From an uncultured Pelagibacteraceae bacterium (GTDB lineage: Bacteria > Pseudomonadota > Alphaproteobacteria > Pelagibacterales > Pelagibacteraceae), in the NCBI GenBank assembly GCA_902536005.1, contig CACAVT010000006.1:1-39714 (forward strand): a DNA stretch of 39,714 bases, given 5' to 3'. A program made the translations under genes and the position numbers. Under the pieces are notes generated by a model. That model worked only from the letters and a program-made list of their open reading frames with translations, was not told the origin of the DNA and did not search any database. Of the stretch, positions 7,805 to 16,864 are shown in pieces; the stretch's first letter is position 1, and each line of letters starts with the position of its first letter.

Positions 7805-8952
7805 AGATAACTAGAAGAGATTTTTTAAAAACTACAGCCCTTACTTCATTGTATTTTGCTGGTTTTGGTGGAACAACTTATGCAAATGCTGGAACAAAGA
7901 AAAACTTAGTTATCATAATGCTTCGCGGTGGAATGGATGGTTTATGTGCAATTCCTGTTAAAGGAGATAAAAATTTTGAAAAATTAAGAAGTAAAATAAA
8001 TCTTGATAGGACTTTAAAACTCACATCAGATTTCGATTTACATCCAGCATTAAAAACATTTAAAAATCTTTGGGATGAAAACTTAAGTGCAGCAGTTCAT
8101 GCAACAAATATTCCTTATACAGGTAGATCACATTTTGATGGTCAAAATTTAATGGAGTCAGGTGGTAAAATACCTTACCAAGAAAAAACAGGTTGGCTTG
8201 GAAGAGGAATGAAAATTGCTGGATTAACTGGAAATGGATTAGCTTTAGCACTACCCATGCCTTTACTAATCAGAGGTGTTCCAATGAATAACAATTATTT
8301 TCCAGTGGGTCATAAATTGCCATATCCATCAACACTGAAGATTATTCAAGAAGTGTATAAAGAATATGATGAAAAATTACTAAGTGAAAATTTAGAAATA
8401 ATTCAAACAAGAGAATTAAGCAATACATCAACTGATAGTAGTTGGGTGCTTGCCTCAAATGCTGCTAATGAATTATCAAAAGTTGATGGACCAAGAGTAG
8501 CAGTATTTGAAGTTGATGGTTTTGATACCCATGCAGCTCAAGGTGCTACCAATGGAGCTCATGCAGATTGTCTTTCTGATTACGATAACATTGTTAAATC
8601 TCTTAAATCTTCAATGAGCAAAGAGGCTTTTGATAACACTTTAATATTAACATTAACTGAGTTTGGAAGAACTATTAAACAGAACAGTAGCAATGGAACA
8701 GAACATGGATATGGGTCTGCAGTATTAATGGCTGGAGGATTAGTTAAAAAAGCTCAAGTTCATACTGATTGGCCAGGATTAAAGAGAAAAGAATTATTTG
8801 AAGGAAGAGATTTGAATTCTACAATAGACTCAAGAGCAATTTATGCATCTGCAATGTCTACAGTTTTTGATGTGGATTTCAAAAAAATCACTAAAGAAGT
8901 TTTTTGGGGAGAAAATTTACCAAATTTATCTGATAAACTATTTAAAGCTTAA
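7801..8952 (+). CDS. DUF1501 family protein with Tat signal
   Basis: A 383-residue protein. The N-terminus is a twin-arginine signal (TRRDFLKTT, R5-R6, then a hydrophobic stretch ending near TYANA), so the folded product is exported by Tat, probably with a bound cofactor or metal. The body has alkaline-phosphatase-superfamily-like features common to DUF1501: MLRGGMDGL near residue 41, GRSHFDGQ, FEVDGFDTHAAQ, TLTEFGRT and NGTEHGYG, giving several Asp/His candidates for metal binding. It is coupled to DUF1800 by a 4-nt overlap. Substrate and reaction are unknown. A hydrolase of sulfate or phosphate esters is possible from the fold but unproven. Confidence 0.88.
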   Translation: MKITRRDFLKTTALTSLYFAGFGGTTYANAGTKKNLVIIMLRGGMDGLCAIPVKGDKNFEKLRSKINLDRTLKLTSDFDLHPALKTFKNLWDENLSAAVHATNIPYTGRSHFDGQNLMESGGKIPYQEKTGWLGRGMKIAGLTGNGLALALPMPLLIRGVPMNNNYFPVGHKLPYPSTLKIIQEVYKEYDEKLLSENLEIIQTRELSNTSTDSSWVLASNAANELSKVDGPRVAVFEVDGFDTHAAQGATNGAHADCLSDYDNIVKSLKSSMSKEAFDNTLILTLTEFGRTIKQNSSNGTEHGYGSAVLMAGGLVKKAQVHTDWPGLKRKELFEGRDLNSTIDSRAIYASAMSTVFDVDFKKITKEVFWGENLPNLSDKLFKA

Positions 8953-8981
8953 CATTAATCAGATAAGTTATTCTTAATTTT

Positions 8982-10565
8982 ATGAGCAAAATTAAGAATA
9001 TACTTTTTATAATGGCTGATCAATTGAGGTGGGATTATTTATCTTGTTATGGTCATCCTCATTTGAAAACTCCACACATTGATAGTTTGGCAAAAAAAGG
9101 AGTTCAATTTGAATCTGCTTTTGTTCAATCACCTGTGTGTGGCCCTTCTAGAGCATCTTACTACACTGGTAGAACAGTATTTAGTCATGGATCAACTTGG
9201 AACCAAGTGCCACTTCCAATTGGAGAATTAACTATTGGAGATTATCTTCGTCAATCAGGAATAAGAACTGGGGTTGTTGGAAAAACACATATGAGACCAG
9301 ATTTAGAGGGAATGAGTAGACTTGGTATCACTAAAGATACTGAAATAGGATTAATAGTTAGTGAGCCAGGTTTTGATCCTTATGAAAGAGACGATGGACT
9401 TCATCCAAATAATCAAATTAAAAATTCAAAAAAAACTTTATCGTATAATGAATGGTTAAATAAACTTGGATTTGATGGACCTAATCCATGGAATGATTGG
9501 GCAAATTCTGCTGAGGGAGAAAACGGTGAAATACTAAGTGGTTGGCGATTAAGAAATTCTAATAAACCTGCAAGAATTCCTGAAGAGCATTCAGAAACAG
9601 CTTTCATGACTAATCGAGCAATAGAGTTTATAGAAGAAAGTAAAGATAAACCATGGTTTTTACATTTATCTTATATTAAACCACATTGGCCTTATATGGC
9701 ACCAGCTCCTTATCACAACATGTATTCTGATAATGAATTTTATCCTGTTCACAGAAATGATGCGGAAAGAAATAATGATCACCCAGTTTACAAGGCATTT
9801 ATGGAAAATAGTATTTCCAAAACTTTTTCAAAAGATGAAGTAAGAAATACAGTTCTTTCTGGATACATGGGATTAATTAAACAAATTGACGATAATTTAG
9901 GAAGGTTGTTTAAATTTTTAGAGGAAGTTGGTCGTATGGATGACACTATGATCATATTTACTTCTGATCACGGAGATTACCAAGGTGATCACTGGTTGGG
10001 AGAAAAAGAATTATTTCATGAGCAGTCAGTTAGAGTTCCAATGATTATTTATGATCCAAGCGAATATGCAAACGAAACTAGAGGTAAAAAAGAACAAAGA
10101 TTTGTAGAGGCTATCGATTTACTGCCAACTTTTTTGGATGCAGTAGAAAGTTCAGCAAGTAAACATAGATTAGAGGGAAATTCTTTAATTCCTTTATTAA
10201 AGGGAGAAAGTACTAAAAATTGGAAAGAATTTGTATTTAGCGAAATTGATTATGCGTTTAATGAAGCAAGAAAAATTCTGAATATAGGAGCCTCAGACGC
10301 AAGAGCCTTTATGATAAGAAATAATGATTGGAAGTATATTTATTATAAAGGATTTGATCCGCAATTGTTTGATTTAAAAAATGATCCTGATGAATTTAAT
10401 GATTTAGGAAAATCTGAAAAACATTCAAAAATTAGAGAAGAACTGAAAGAATTGCTTTTAAAAAGAATTATAGATAGAAAAAATAGAGTTGCAGCTACCG
10501 ATGAGTTTGTGACTAAAGAAAGAGATTACACTAAAGATGATGGCATCATGATTGGTGTTTGGTAA
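8982..10565 (+). CDS. Type I sulfatase (formylglycine-dependent), cytoplasmic
   Basis: A 527-residue alkaline-phosphatase-superfamily hydrolase. The activation motif CGPSRASYYTGR, with C53 to be converted to formylglycine, identifies type I sulfatases and related phosphonate monoester hydrolases. Metal-site motifs are MADQLRWD near residue 11 and FTSDHGDYQGDHWLGEKE near 325. No signal peptide is present, so the enzyme should act in the cytoplasm on an imported ester. It ends exactly next to the convergent dctM of a TRAP importer, which fits desulfation of a transported substrate. Choline-sulfatase, arylsulfatase or phosphonate monoester hydrolase activity cannot be separated by eye. No formylglycine-generating enzyme gene is seen in the window. 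Confidence 0.88.
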   Translation: MSKIKNILFIMADQLRWDYLSCYGHPHLKTPHIDSLAKKGVQFESAFVQSPVCGPSRASYYTGRTVFSHGSTWNQVPLPIGELTIGDYLRQSGIRTGVVGKTHMRPDLEGMSRLGITKDTEIGLIVSEPGFDPYERDDGLHPNNQIKNSKKTLSYNEWLNKLGFDGPNPWNDWANSAEGENGEILSGWRLRNSNKPARIPEEHSETAFMTNRAIEFIEESKDKPWFLHLSYIKPHWPYMAPAPYHNMYSDNEFYPVHRNDAERNNDHPVYKAFMENSISKTFSKDEVRNTVLSGYMGLIKQIDDNLGRLFKFLEEVGRMDDTMIIFTSDHGDYQGDHWLGEKELFHEQSVRVPMIIYDPSEYANETRGKKEQRFVEAIDLLPTFLDAVESSASKHRLEGNSLIPLLKGESTKNWKEFVFSEIDYAFNEARKILNIGASDARAFMIRNNDWKYIYYKGFDPQLFDLKNDPDEFNDLGKSEKHSKIREELKELLLKRIIDRKNRVAATDEFVTKERDYTKDDGIMIGVW

Positions 10566-11879
10566 TTATGAAGATGCCATTAAACTAGGCAAATACAAAC
10601 ATATAGCTGGAAAAGCAATAATAAGCGTAACTCTAATCACATCAGTTAGTAAAAAAGGAATTGTTCCAAACCAAATAGTTTGCAGAGGTGTATTTTGCAT
10701 CACTCCTTTAATTACAAACAAATTCATTCCTACAGGCGGAGAGACCAATCCAAACTCAACCACTATTACAGCAAATATACCAAACCAAACAGGATCTATA
10801 CCCGCATCAACAATAACTGGAAAAAAAACTGGAATTGTTAAAAATAACATTGCCAAAGAGTCCATTACAGTTCCAAGGACTAGATAGATTACACAAATAA
10901 CCAATATAATTCCTAATGGTGTCAGTTCTAAATAATTTATAAAATCAACAACAGCAAAAGGTAATTGCGTAACAGTAATTAAGTAATTGAATATACTTGC
11001 TCCAATTACAATCAAATATAAAGAACCAACAGTTTTAATTGTTGTCCATAATGCATCTTTCAATAAGTTTAATGTGAGTTGTCCTCTTGCAAAAATGAAT
11101 ATTAAAACCAAAATTACACCAACTGCAGCACTTTCTGTGGCAGTAAAAAAACCTAAATAAAGGCCACCCATTATAATTATAAAGATTAAAAAGATTGGGA
11201 ATACTTTTGAAATTGCAGAAATTCTCTCTTTAAGAGGCATCTTTTTTCCATAACCTCCTTGTGATGGATAGACTATGAGATAAACCCTTATTGCTATCAT
11301 ATATAAAATTACAGCTATAAGTCCTGGAATTAACGCTGCAAAGAAAAGTTCTTGAACTGATTGTTCTGTTAAATATGCATAAATTACCAAAATAACACTT
11401 GGTGGAATTATAATTCCAAGTGTCCCTCCAGATGCAATTGAACCACTTATTAAAGCATCACTATAGCCATGTCTTTTCATTTCTGGTCCTGCCATTTGAG
11501 ACATAGTAGCTGCAGTTGCAATAGAAGATCCACAGATCATTCCAAATCCTGCACAAGCTCCAACAGTCGACATTGCCAAACCACCTTTGTAGTGGCCAAC
11601 AACTGCATAAGCAGCATCATATAAATTTCTAGATAAATTTGCACTATTGGCAAGGTTTCCCATTAAAACAAAAAGTGGAAGTACTGATAAAGTATATTTT
11701 GATACTGCATCAAATGGTGCAGTGCCTAAAACAAAAATAGCTGGATCAAAACCTGATATTAACGCAAATCCAGTGAACCCTACAAGCAACATTGCAATTC
11801 CTATTGGAATATTTAAGACCATTAGTATTAGGACTGCTGCAAAAGCTATACCACCGTTAATAATTGGATCCATTTCCAT
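10566..11879 (-). CDS. dctM: TRAP transporter large membrane subunit (DctM)
   Basis: A 437-residue protein with about 12 hydrophobic helices, the normal size of DctM, which forms the sodium-coupled transport channel. Family patterns include GSSIATAATMSQMAGPEM, GTLGIIIPPSVILV and VSPPVGMNLFVIKGV. Its ATG overlaps the dctQ stop by one base, so both subunits are translated together. It converges on the sulfatase with no intergenic space. The binding-protein gene dctP lies across a FAH-family gene on the other strand, an uncommon split arrangement. Confidence 0.95.
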   Translation of the reverse strand: MEMDPIINGGIAFAAVLILMVLNIPIGIAMLLVGFTGFALISGFDPAIFVLGTAPFDAVSKYTLSVLPLFVLMGNLANSANLSRNLYDAAYAVVGHYKGGLAMSTVGACAGFGMICGSSIATAATMSQMAGPEMKRHGYSDALISGSIASGGTLGIIIPPSVILVIYAYLTEQSVQELFFAALIPGLIAVILYMIAIRVYLIVYPSQGGYGKKMPLKERISAISKVFPIFLIFIIIMGGLYLGFFTATESAAVGVILVLIFIFARGQLTLNLLKDALWTTIKTVGSLYLIVIGASIFNYLITVTQLPFAVVDFINYLELTPLGIILVICVIYLVLGTVMDSLAMLFLTIPVFFPVIVDAGIDPVWFGIFAVIVVEFGLVSPPVGMNLFVIKGVMQNTPLQTIWFGTIPFLLTDVIRVTLIIAFPAICLYLPSLMASS

Positions 11880-12358
11880 TAAATTTCTTTCGTTTTAGAA
11901 TCTGTTTGAGACAATGCTTTAATAAACCAGAATATAATTGCTAAGACACTCAGCCACATTGCAAATGCGCAAATAAAATAAAACGGATAAAAATATAGTT
12001 CTAGATCAATCGTAACTCTTTGATTTGACATAAATTTTAAAGATGTTTTTGTCGTTGCATAAGCCATCAAAGACATAATAATAATCATTAATAAAAATTT
12101 AAGAATTATTAACCAAGTTTTAAACACTCCTAAATTTAAATTGTTAATAAAGTCAGCAGACACATTTGCATTTAAAAAAAAAGCTCTTGGCATTGCTAAG
12201 AAAGCAACTAGAGCCATACCAATTTCTACTAATTCAATTGTTCCTGTAACAGGAGAGTTTAAAAATCTTCTACCAAATACGTCACTGAAAGTTAATACTG
12301 ATAATAGTAAAAGTATTAAACCAGAGACGATAGCGGAGTAATCAAATATTTTATTCAT
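11879..12358 (-). CDS. dctQ: TRAP transporter small membrane subunit (DctQ)
   Basis: A 159-residue protein with four predicted helices, matching DctQ. The conserved pattern around FGRRFLNSPVTGTIELVE, between helices 1 and 2, is typical. It partners DctM and the DctP protein encoded at 13333. The gene is divergent from the FAH-family gene, with a 72-bp AT-rich gap (12359-12430) that must hold both promoters. I see no clear operator in that gap. Confidence 0.93.
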   Translation of the reverse strand: MNKIFDYSAIVSGLILLLLSVLTFSDVFGRRFLNSPVTGTIELVEIGMALVAFLAMPRAFFLNANVSADFINNLNLGVFKTWLIILKFLLMIIIMSLMAYATTKTSLKFMSNQRVTIDLELYFYPFYFICAFAMWLSVLAIIFWFIKALSQTDSKTKEI

Positions 12359-12430
12359 ATTTTAAAAAACTATCTTCAAATATATGAAACATTAGCATAT
12401 AAGGTTGGTTTAAAACAGAAAGTATTATTT

Positions 12431-13282
12431 ATGAAGTTTATTTCTTATTCGCATAACGATGAACATAAATTTGGTATTTTAGATAAAGATCTTATAACAG
12501 ATCTTACAGGTAAAATATCAGGAGCAACTTCTTTAAAAGATCTAATTTTAAAAAAAGGTATCTCGGAAGCAAAGAAATATGCTTCTGCAAATCCTGGCAA
12601 TTTGAGTGTAAATGATATTGAATATTTACCTTTGATACCTAATCCTGGAAAAATTATTTGTGTAGGCCTGAACTATAGTGAGCATGTTAAAGAGACCAAT
12701 CGAACTGTTGAGGAAAATCCTGTTATCTTTCACAGATTTCCTGAAAGTCAAACAGCACATTTGCAAGCAATTCAAAGACCGATTGCGTCTGATAATTTAG
12801 ACTTTGAAGGAGAGATGGCTGTAATAATGGGAGAAGCAGGAAAACACATAAAGCCTGAGGATGCTTTAAAACATATAGTTGGTTATTCTTGTTACAATGA
12901 AAGCACTATAAGAGATTGGCAAAGGCATACTAGACAGTTTGGAATGGGAAAAAATTTTGAAAAAACAGGCAGCTTTGGTCCGCACATGGTTCTTGCAGAA
13001 GACATTAAAAATTACAAAGAGCTTACTCTTGAAACTAGATTAAACGGTGAAGTTATGCAAAATGCTAAATTAAGCCAACTAATTTTTGATATTCCAATAT
13101 TAATTTCTTATGTATCTAAAGCTATGGCTTGGCGTGCAGGAGATGTACTGGTTACCGGTACACCTGGTGGAGTAGGATTTAAGAGAAACCCTCCAATTTT
13201 TATGAAACCAGGAGATAAAGTCGAAGTAGAAGTGACGCAAATTGGTGTTTTATCTAACACAATTAAAGATGAATTAATTTAA
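12431..13282 (+). CDS. Fumarylacetoacetate hydrolase (FAH) family protein
   Basis: A 283-residue enzyme with an N-terminal small domain (1-70) and the FAH catalytic fold (PF01557) after KIICVGLNYSEH. FAH-family enzymes hydrolyse, hydrate, isomerise or decarboxylate 2-oxo/enol acids from aromatic ring fission. Metal ligands E126 and E128 are seen in DFEGEMAV. The third ligand is normally Asp in a YND..(V/A)RD motif; here the motif is YNESTIRDWQ with Glu at 157. GTPGGVGFKRNPP near 240 is characteristic. It sits between the TRAP subunits and is followed by dctP, the extradiol dioxygenase and the hydroxylase, so it probably processes the ring-cleavage product. The exact reaction is unknown. Confidence 0.88.
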   Translation: MKFISYSHNDEHKFGILDKDLITDLTGKISGATSLKDLILKKGISEAKKYASANPGNLSVNDIEYLPLIPNPGKIICVGLNYSEHVKETNRTVEENPVIFHRFPESQTAHLQAIQRPIASDNLDFEGEMAVIMGEAGKHIKPEDALKHIVGYSCYNESTIRDWQRHTRQFGMGKNFEKTGSFGPHMVLAEDIKNYKELTLETRLNGEVMQNAKLSQLIFDIPILISYVSKAMAWRAGDVLVTGTPGGVGFKRNPPIFMKPGDKVEVEVTQIGVLSNTIKDELI

Positions 13283-13332
13283 ATTTCAAGTTACACTTTT
13301 AGAATAATTATAAATAACAAGAGGGTTAAATA

Positions 13333-14346
13333 ATGAAAAAAAAATTATTAGGGCTAATTATTGGAATTTTTTCTTTCAGTATTGTTAGTGCATCTTCTGC
13401 AACTGAATTGAAGTTGGCAACTTTTGAACCGCCAAAAGCATTTATTGCAAGTAAAATACTTGCAGCTTGGGCAACAAAAGTAAACCAGTGTTCGGCTGGG
13501 GCAGTTAATGTAAAAATGTATGCTGGTGGAGTATTGGGAAGTCCTCCTAAACAATATGATATTGTAACATCAGGTGTTGCAGATATTTCATGGACAGTTT
13601 TAGGATACATTGGAGGTCAATTTCCTTTAAGTTCAGTAATTGAATTACCATTCCTTACAAAAACATCTAAAGCTGGCACAACAGCTTTAAACACTTTGTT
13701 CAATGAAGGATATTTAGATAAAGAAATGGCCGGCATCAAAGTCATAGGTCTTCACTCTAATCCTGGATATCAAATTCATATGAAAGATACTAAAGTTGTA
13801 AAACCTGCAGATTTTAAAGGTAAGAAAATGAGAGTACCAAGTAAAATCGCTGGTACAATTTTAAAAACTTTAGGTGCGACAGGAGTAAAAGTGCCTGCGC
13901 CAGGAACTTCTGAAGCATTAAGCAAGGGTGTTGTAGATGGAACTCCATTTCCATATACGGCAGTTGGCTCTTTCAGATTGTTTGATGTAACAAAATATCA
14001 TACTGAAGTTAATATCACTAACGCTACATTTGGTTTAATTATGAACGAAGATAAGTTCAATAGTTTACCAGCAGGAGCACAGGCTTGTATAAATAAATTT
14101 AGTGGCCATGCTTTTGGTGATTGGGCGTCAGGTTTAATTGATAATCAAAATGCTATTATGAAAAATGAAATCTCAAAAAGAGATGGTCATGAAATTATAA
14201 TTGCATCAGACGATGTTATTGCCGAATACAAAAAAATCTTAGCACCGATAGAGTCAAATTGGTTAAAAGAAATGAGCGGCAAAGGTCTTGATGGTGATGC
14301 TGTTCTAAATAGAGCAAGACAAATTATCACTGCAGTAGAAGGCTAA
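13333..14346 (+). CDS. dctP: TRAP transporter substrate-binding protein (DctP)
   Basis: A 337-residue periplasmic binding protein. A signal peptide occupies about residues 1-23 (MKKKLLGLIIGIFSFSIVSA). The conserved arginine that clamps a substrate carboxylate lies in GKKMRVPSKIAG (R167), so the ligand is probably an organic acid. A good SD (AAGAGGG, about 13319-13325) precedes the ATG. A perfect hairpin follows the gene, a usual way to stabilise the mRNA of an abundant binding protein relative to its neighbours. The catabolic genes nearby suggest an aromatic carboxylate ligand. This is inferred. Confidence 0.94.
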   Translation: MKKKLLGLIIGIFSFSIVSASSATELKLATFEPPKAFIASKILAAWATKVNQCSAGAVNVKMYAGGVLGSPPKQYDIVTSGVADISWTVLGYIGGQFPLSSVIELPFLTKTSKAGTTALNTLFNEGYLDKEMAGIKVIGLHSNPGYQIHMKDTKVVKPADFKGKKMRVPSKIAGTILKTLGATGVKVPAPGTSEALSKGVVDGTPFPYTAVGSFRLFDVTKYHTEVNITNATFGLIMNEDKFNSLPAGAQACINKFSGHAFGDWASGLIDNQNAIMKNEISKRDGHEIIIASDDVIAEYKKILAPIESNWLKEMSGKGLDGDAVLNRARQIITAVEG

Positions 14347-14364
14347 AAATAACGCACAGTGTTC

Positions 14365-14394
14365 ATGAGCCCACATAAATGTGGGCTCATTTAA
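14365..14394 (+). terminator. Perfect 12-bp hairpin behind dctP (terminator or mRNA stabiliser)
   Basis: ATGAGCCCACAT (14365-14376) is followed after two bases by its exact reverse complement (14379-14390). The downstream tail TTTAATTT is only a weak U-tract, so partial termination or 3'-end protection of dctP mRNA is more likely than a full stop. The dioxygenase gene starts 20 bp after the stem. Confidence 0.75.
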
Positions 14395-14409
14395 TTTAAG
14401 GAATTCTAA

Positions 14410-15384
14410 ATGGCTATAAAAGCTCTAAGTTACATTGGAGTAAACTCAGATAAATTTGAAGACTGGTCAGATTACAGTCAAAAAAATTTAGGAATGCAAC
14501 AAGTTGATAGGGGAAAAGATATTTTATCTTTTCGAATGGATGACCAGAAACAGCGTCTGACTATAACTGGTGACCAAGGTGATAACCTTGGATTTTTGGG
14601 CTGGGAAGTGGAAAAAAAAGAAGACTTATCATTTTTTGCATCAAAACTAGAAAAAAATAAAATAAAAGTTCATCAAGGAAAATCTTCATTTGCTGACATG
14701 AGATTTGTCGAGGATTTAATATATTTCAACGATCCACAAGGAAATAGAATTGAATTAGTTTATAATCCAATGAACGATACTGATCCATTTAAACCAGGTC
14801 GTCCAATTTCTGGATTTAAAACTGGCGCATTAGGAATGGGTCATGCCGTAGTTCATGTAAAGAAAATTGACGATTTAATTCCATTTTATACAGAGGTTTT
14901 AGGTTTTAAAATTAGCGACTACAGTCACACACCTATCTCTTTATGTTTTTTTCATGTGAATGGAAGACATCATAGTTTAGCATTATTTGGATCCGGCAGA
15001 ACAGGCTTTCATCATTTTATGGTTGAATACAATAGCCTTGATGATGTTGGTCAAGGATACGATTTATTGCAATATGAAGATAATAAAATTGCTTACACTT
15101 TAGGTAGACATACTAATGATTATATGACTTCATTTTATTCAATAACACCATCTGGTTTTTTTATTGAAAATGGCTGGGGTGGAAGAGTTATTGATCCAAA
15201 AACGTGGAAACCTATAGAAACTTTTGAAGGACCAAGTTTTTGGGGACATGAAAGATTATATTTACCTGATGAAGAAAGAATGAAATTTAGAAATAAAAGA
15301 TTGGAAACTGCTTCAGAAGGTAAACAAGCTCCACTTTTTATTGATTGTCCTTGGTTATATTCAAATACTATAAACAAAAAATAA
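14410..15384 (+). CDS. Type I extradiol ring-cleavage dioxygenase (VOC superfamily)
   Basis: A 324-residue two-domain dioxygenase of the BphC/catechol 2,3-dioxygenase type, which cleaves catechols next to the hydroxyl pair using Fe(II) and O2. The C-terminal domain (about 135-290) holds the metal ligands: H145 in MGHAVVHV, a His in GFHHFMVE (201/202) and E253 in GFFIENGWGGRV. Second-sphere residues are also in place: NGRHHSLALF (H187/H188), LGRHTNDY (H234) and the Tyr in SFYSITPSG. The N-terminal domain (1-125) is the usual degenerate repeat. All catalytic residues are intact, so it should be active. The hydroxylase directly downstream would supply the catechol. Confidence 0.9.
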   Translation: MAIKALSYIGVNSDKFEDWSDYSQKNLGMQQVDRGKDILSFRMDDQKQRLTITGDQGDNLGFLGWEVEKKEDLSFFASKLEKNKIKVHQGKSSFADMRFVEDLIYFNDPQGNRIELVYNPMNDTDPFKPGRPISGFKTGALGMGHAVVHVKKIDDLIPFYTEVLGFKISDYSHTPISLCFFHVNGRHHSLALFGSGRTGFHHFMVEYNSLDDVGQGYDLLQYEDNKIAYTLGRHTNDYMTSFYSITPSGFFIENGWGGRVIDPKTWKPIETFEGPSFWGHERLYLPDEERMKFRNKRLETASEGKQAPLFIDCPWLYSNTINKK

Positions 15385-15403
15385 AAGAATTATTATTTTG
15401 TAA

Positions 15404-16864
15404 ATGAAAAAGTATGATGTTGCAATTGTAGGTTTTGGTCCAACAGGAGGAACTTTAGCAAATTTATTAGCACTGCATGGTTTTTCAATTTTAGTTTTGG
15501 AAAAGGAAAAAAGTTTTTATCCATTACCAAGAGCAGTACATTTTGATGATGAGGTGATGAGAGTGTTTGAAACAATTGGTATAACCAACACTTTTTTAAA
15601 ACACACAATAATTAATAAAGGAACAAAGTTTGTTGATAAAAAAAATAGAGTAATTTTAGATTGGCCAAGACCAAGAGAAATCACCGAGAATGGATGGTAT
15701 CCTAGTTATAGATTTAACCAACCTGATTTAGAAAGAGAACTTAGAAAGAAACTAAAGTCTTACAAAAAAGTTGAAATTAGACAAAGTTCTAATGTTAAAA
15801 AAATCATAAATAAAACAAATAATGTAAATATTACATTTGAAGACATTAATTCAAAAAAAATATTTAACATTAAATCAAAGTATTTAATTGGTTGTGATGG
15901 CGCTAATTCAATAACAAGATCACAAATGAAAACTAAAATGAATAATCTTGGTTTTACTCAAAAATGGGCTGTGATAGATTTAATACTAACTAGAGAAAAG
16001 AAAAATTTACCAGATAGAACAATCCAATATTCAAATCCTGTAAGACCCGCTACTTATTGTAGAAATGTAGGTAAAAGAAGAAGATGGGAGTTTGCAATTA
16101 AAAAAACTGAAAAAATAGAAACCATTCTTTCTGATAAGTATATTTGGAATTTTTTAAAACCCTGGCTAAAAAAAAATGAGGCCAAAATGGAGAGGAAAAC
16201 TATCTATACATTCCAATCTGCATTAGCCAAAAGTTGGAAGAAAGGCAGAATTTTTTTAGCTGGAGATGCTGCTCATTTGATGCCACCATTTATGGGTCAA
16301 GGAATGTGTGCTGGTATCAGAGATGTTTCAAATCTTGCATGGAAGATTTCACATTGTTTAAAGAATGAACATAATGATAAGCTTTTAAATACCTACCAAT
16401 CTGAGAGATCTTCAAATGTTAGAGAATATATAGAAACTACGATGCGTATGGGTGAATTTGTAAATGCAGTAGGAAAGTCCCCGATAACAAATAATATTTC
16501 TGCAGATAGCAAAGGTATAAAAAGCATGAAATCAATAAAACCAAGACTTGGACATGGCTTAGGTGATTTAAAAGACAAGTTTCGAGGAAAAATTTTTCCA
16601 CAATTTATAATTAAGAAAAATAAAAAATTAGATGAAAAGTTTTCTTTAAAACCTGCTTTAATTATATCTGATGAAATTAAAAAAAATATATCTTCAAAAA
16701 TTAAATTAATAAAATCTAAAAATATTACAAAATTAGAACTCTTTTTTAAGGAACATAAGTGTAAAGCTGTTATAGTGAGACCAGATAGATTTATTCTCTC
16801 TTCATGTACATCGGTTAAAAATTTTAATTCTTATTTAAATGAGAATTTATCTTTATTAGCTTAA
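15404..16864 (+). CDS. FAD-dependent aromatic hydroxylase, MhpA-like
   Basis: A 486-residue class A flavoprotein monooxygenase. Motifs in order are GFGPTGGTLA (residues 10-19, FAD), GCDGANS (163-169) and LAGDAAHLMPPFMGQGMCAG (285-304). The last strongly resembles MhpA-type 3-(3-hydroxyphenyl)propionate hydroxylases, which add a second hydroxyl to a phenol using NAD(P)H. The segment after residue 400 is lysine-rich and less conserved. It follows the extradiol dioxygenase by 19 bp. Together they can take a monohydroxylated aromatic to an open-ring product. Its last 9 bases overlap the convergent DUF849 gene. Confidence 0.9.
   Translation: MKKYDVAIVGFGPTGGTLANLLALHGFSILVLEKEKSFYPLPRAVHFDDEVMRVFETIGITNTFLKHTIINKGTKFVDKKNRVILDWPRPREITENGWYPSYRFNQPDLERELRKKLKSYKKVEIRQSSNVKKIINKTNNVNITFEDINSKKIFNIKSKYLIGCDGANSITRSQMKTKMNNLGFTQKWAVIDLILTREKKNLPDRTIQYSNPVRPATYCRNVGKRRRWEFAIKKTEKIETILSDKYIWNFLKPWLKKNEAKMERKTIYTFQSALAKSWKKGRIFLAGDAAHLMPPFMGQGMCAGIRDVSNLAWKISHCLKNEHNDKLLNTYQSERSSNVREYIETTMRMGEFVNAVGKSPITNNISADSKGIKSMKSIKPRLGHGLGDLKDKFRGKIFPQFIIKKNKKLDEKFSLKPALIISDEIKKNISSKIKLIKSKNITKLELFFKEHKCKAVIVRPDRFILSSCTSVKNFNSYLNENLSLLA

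Noticed and set aside
10552..10887. Plus-strand ORF of 111 aa across the sulfatase end and dctM
   Set aside because: It is antisense to dctM, with a composition typical of a shadow frame and no family resemblance.
13326..13610. Minus-strand ORF opposite the dctP start
   Set aside because: Antisense to the signal peptide and first domain of dctP; no independent coding signal.
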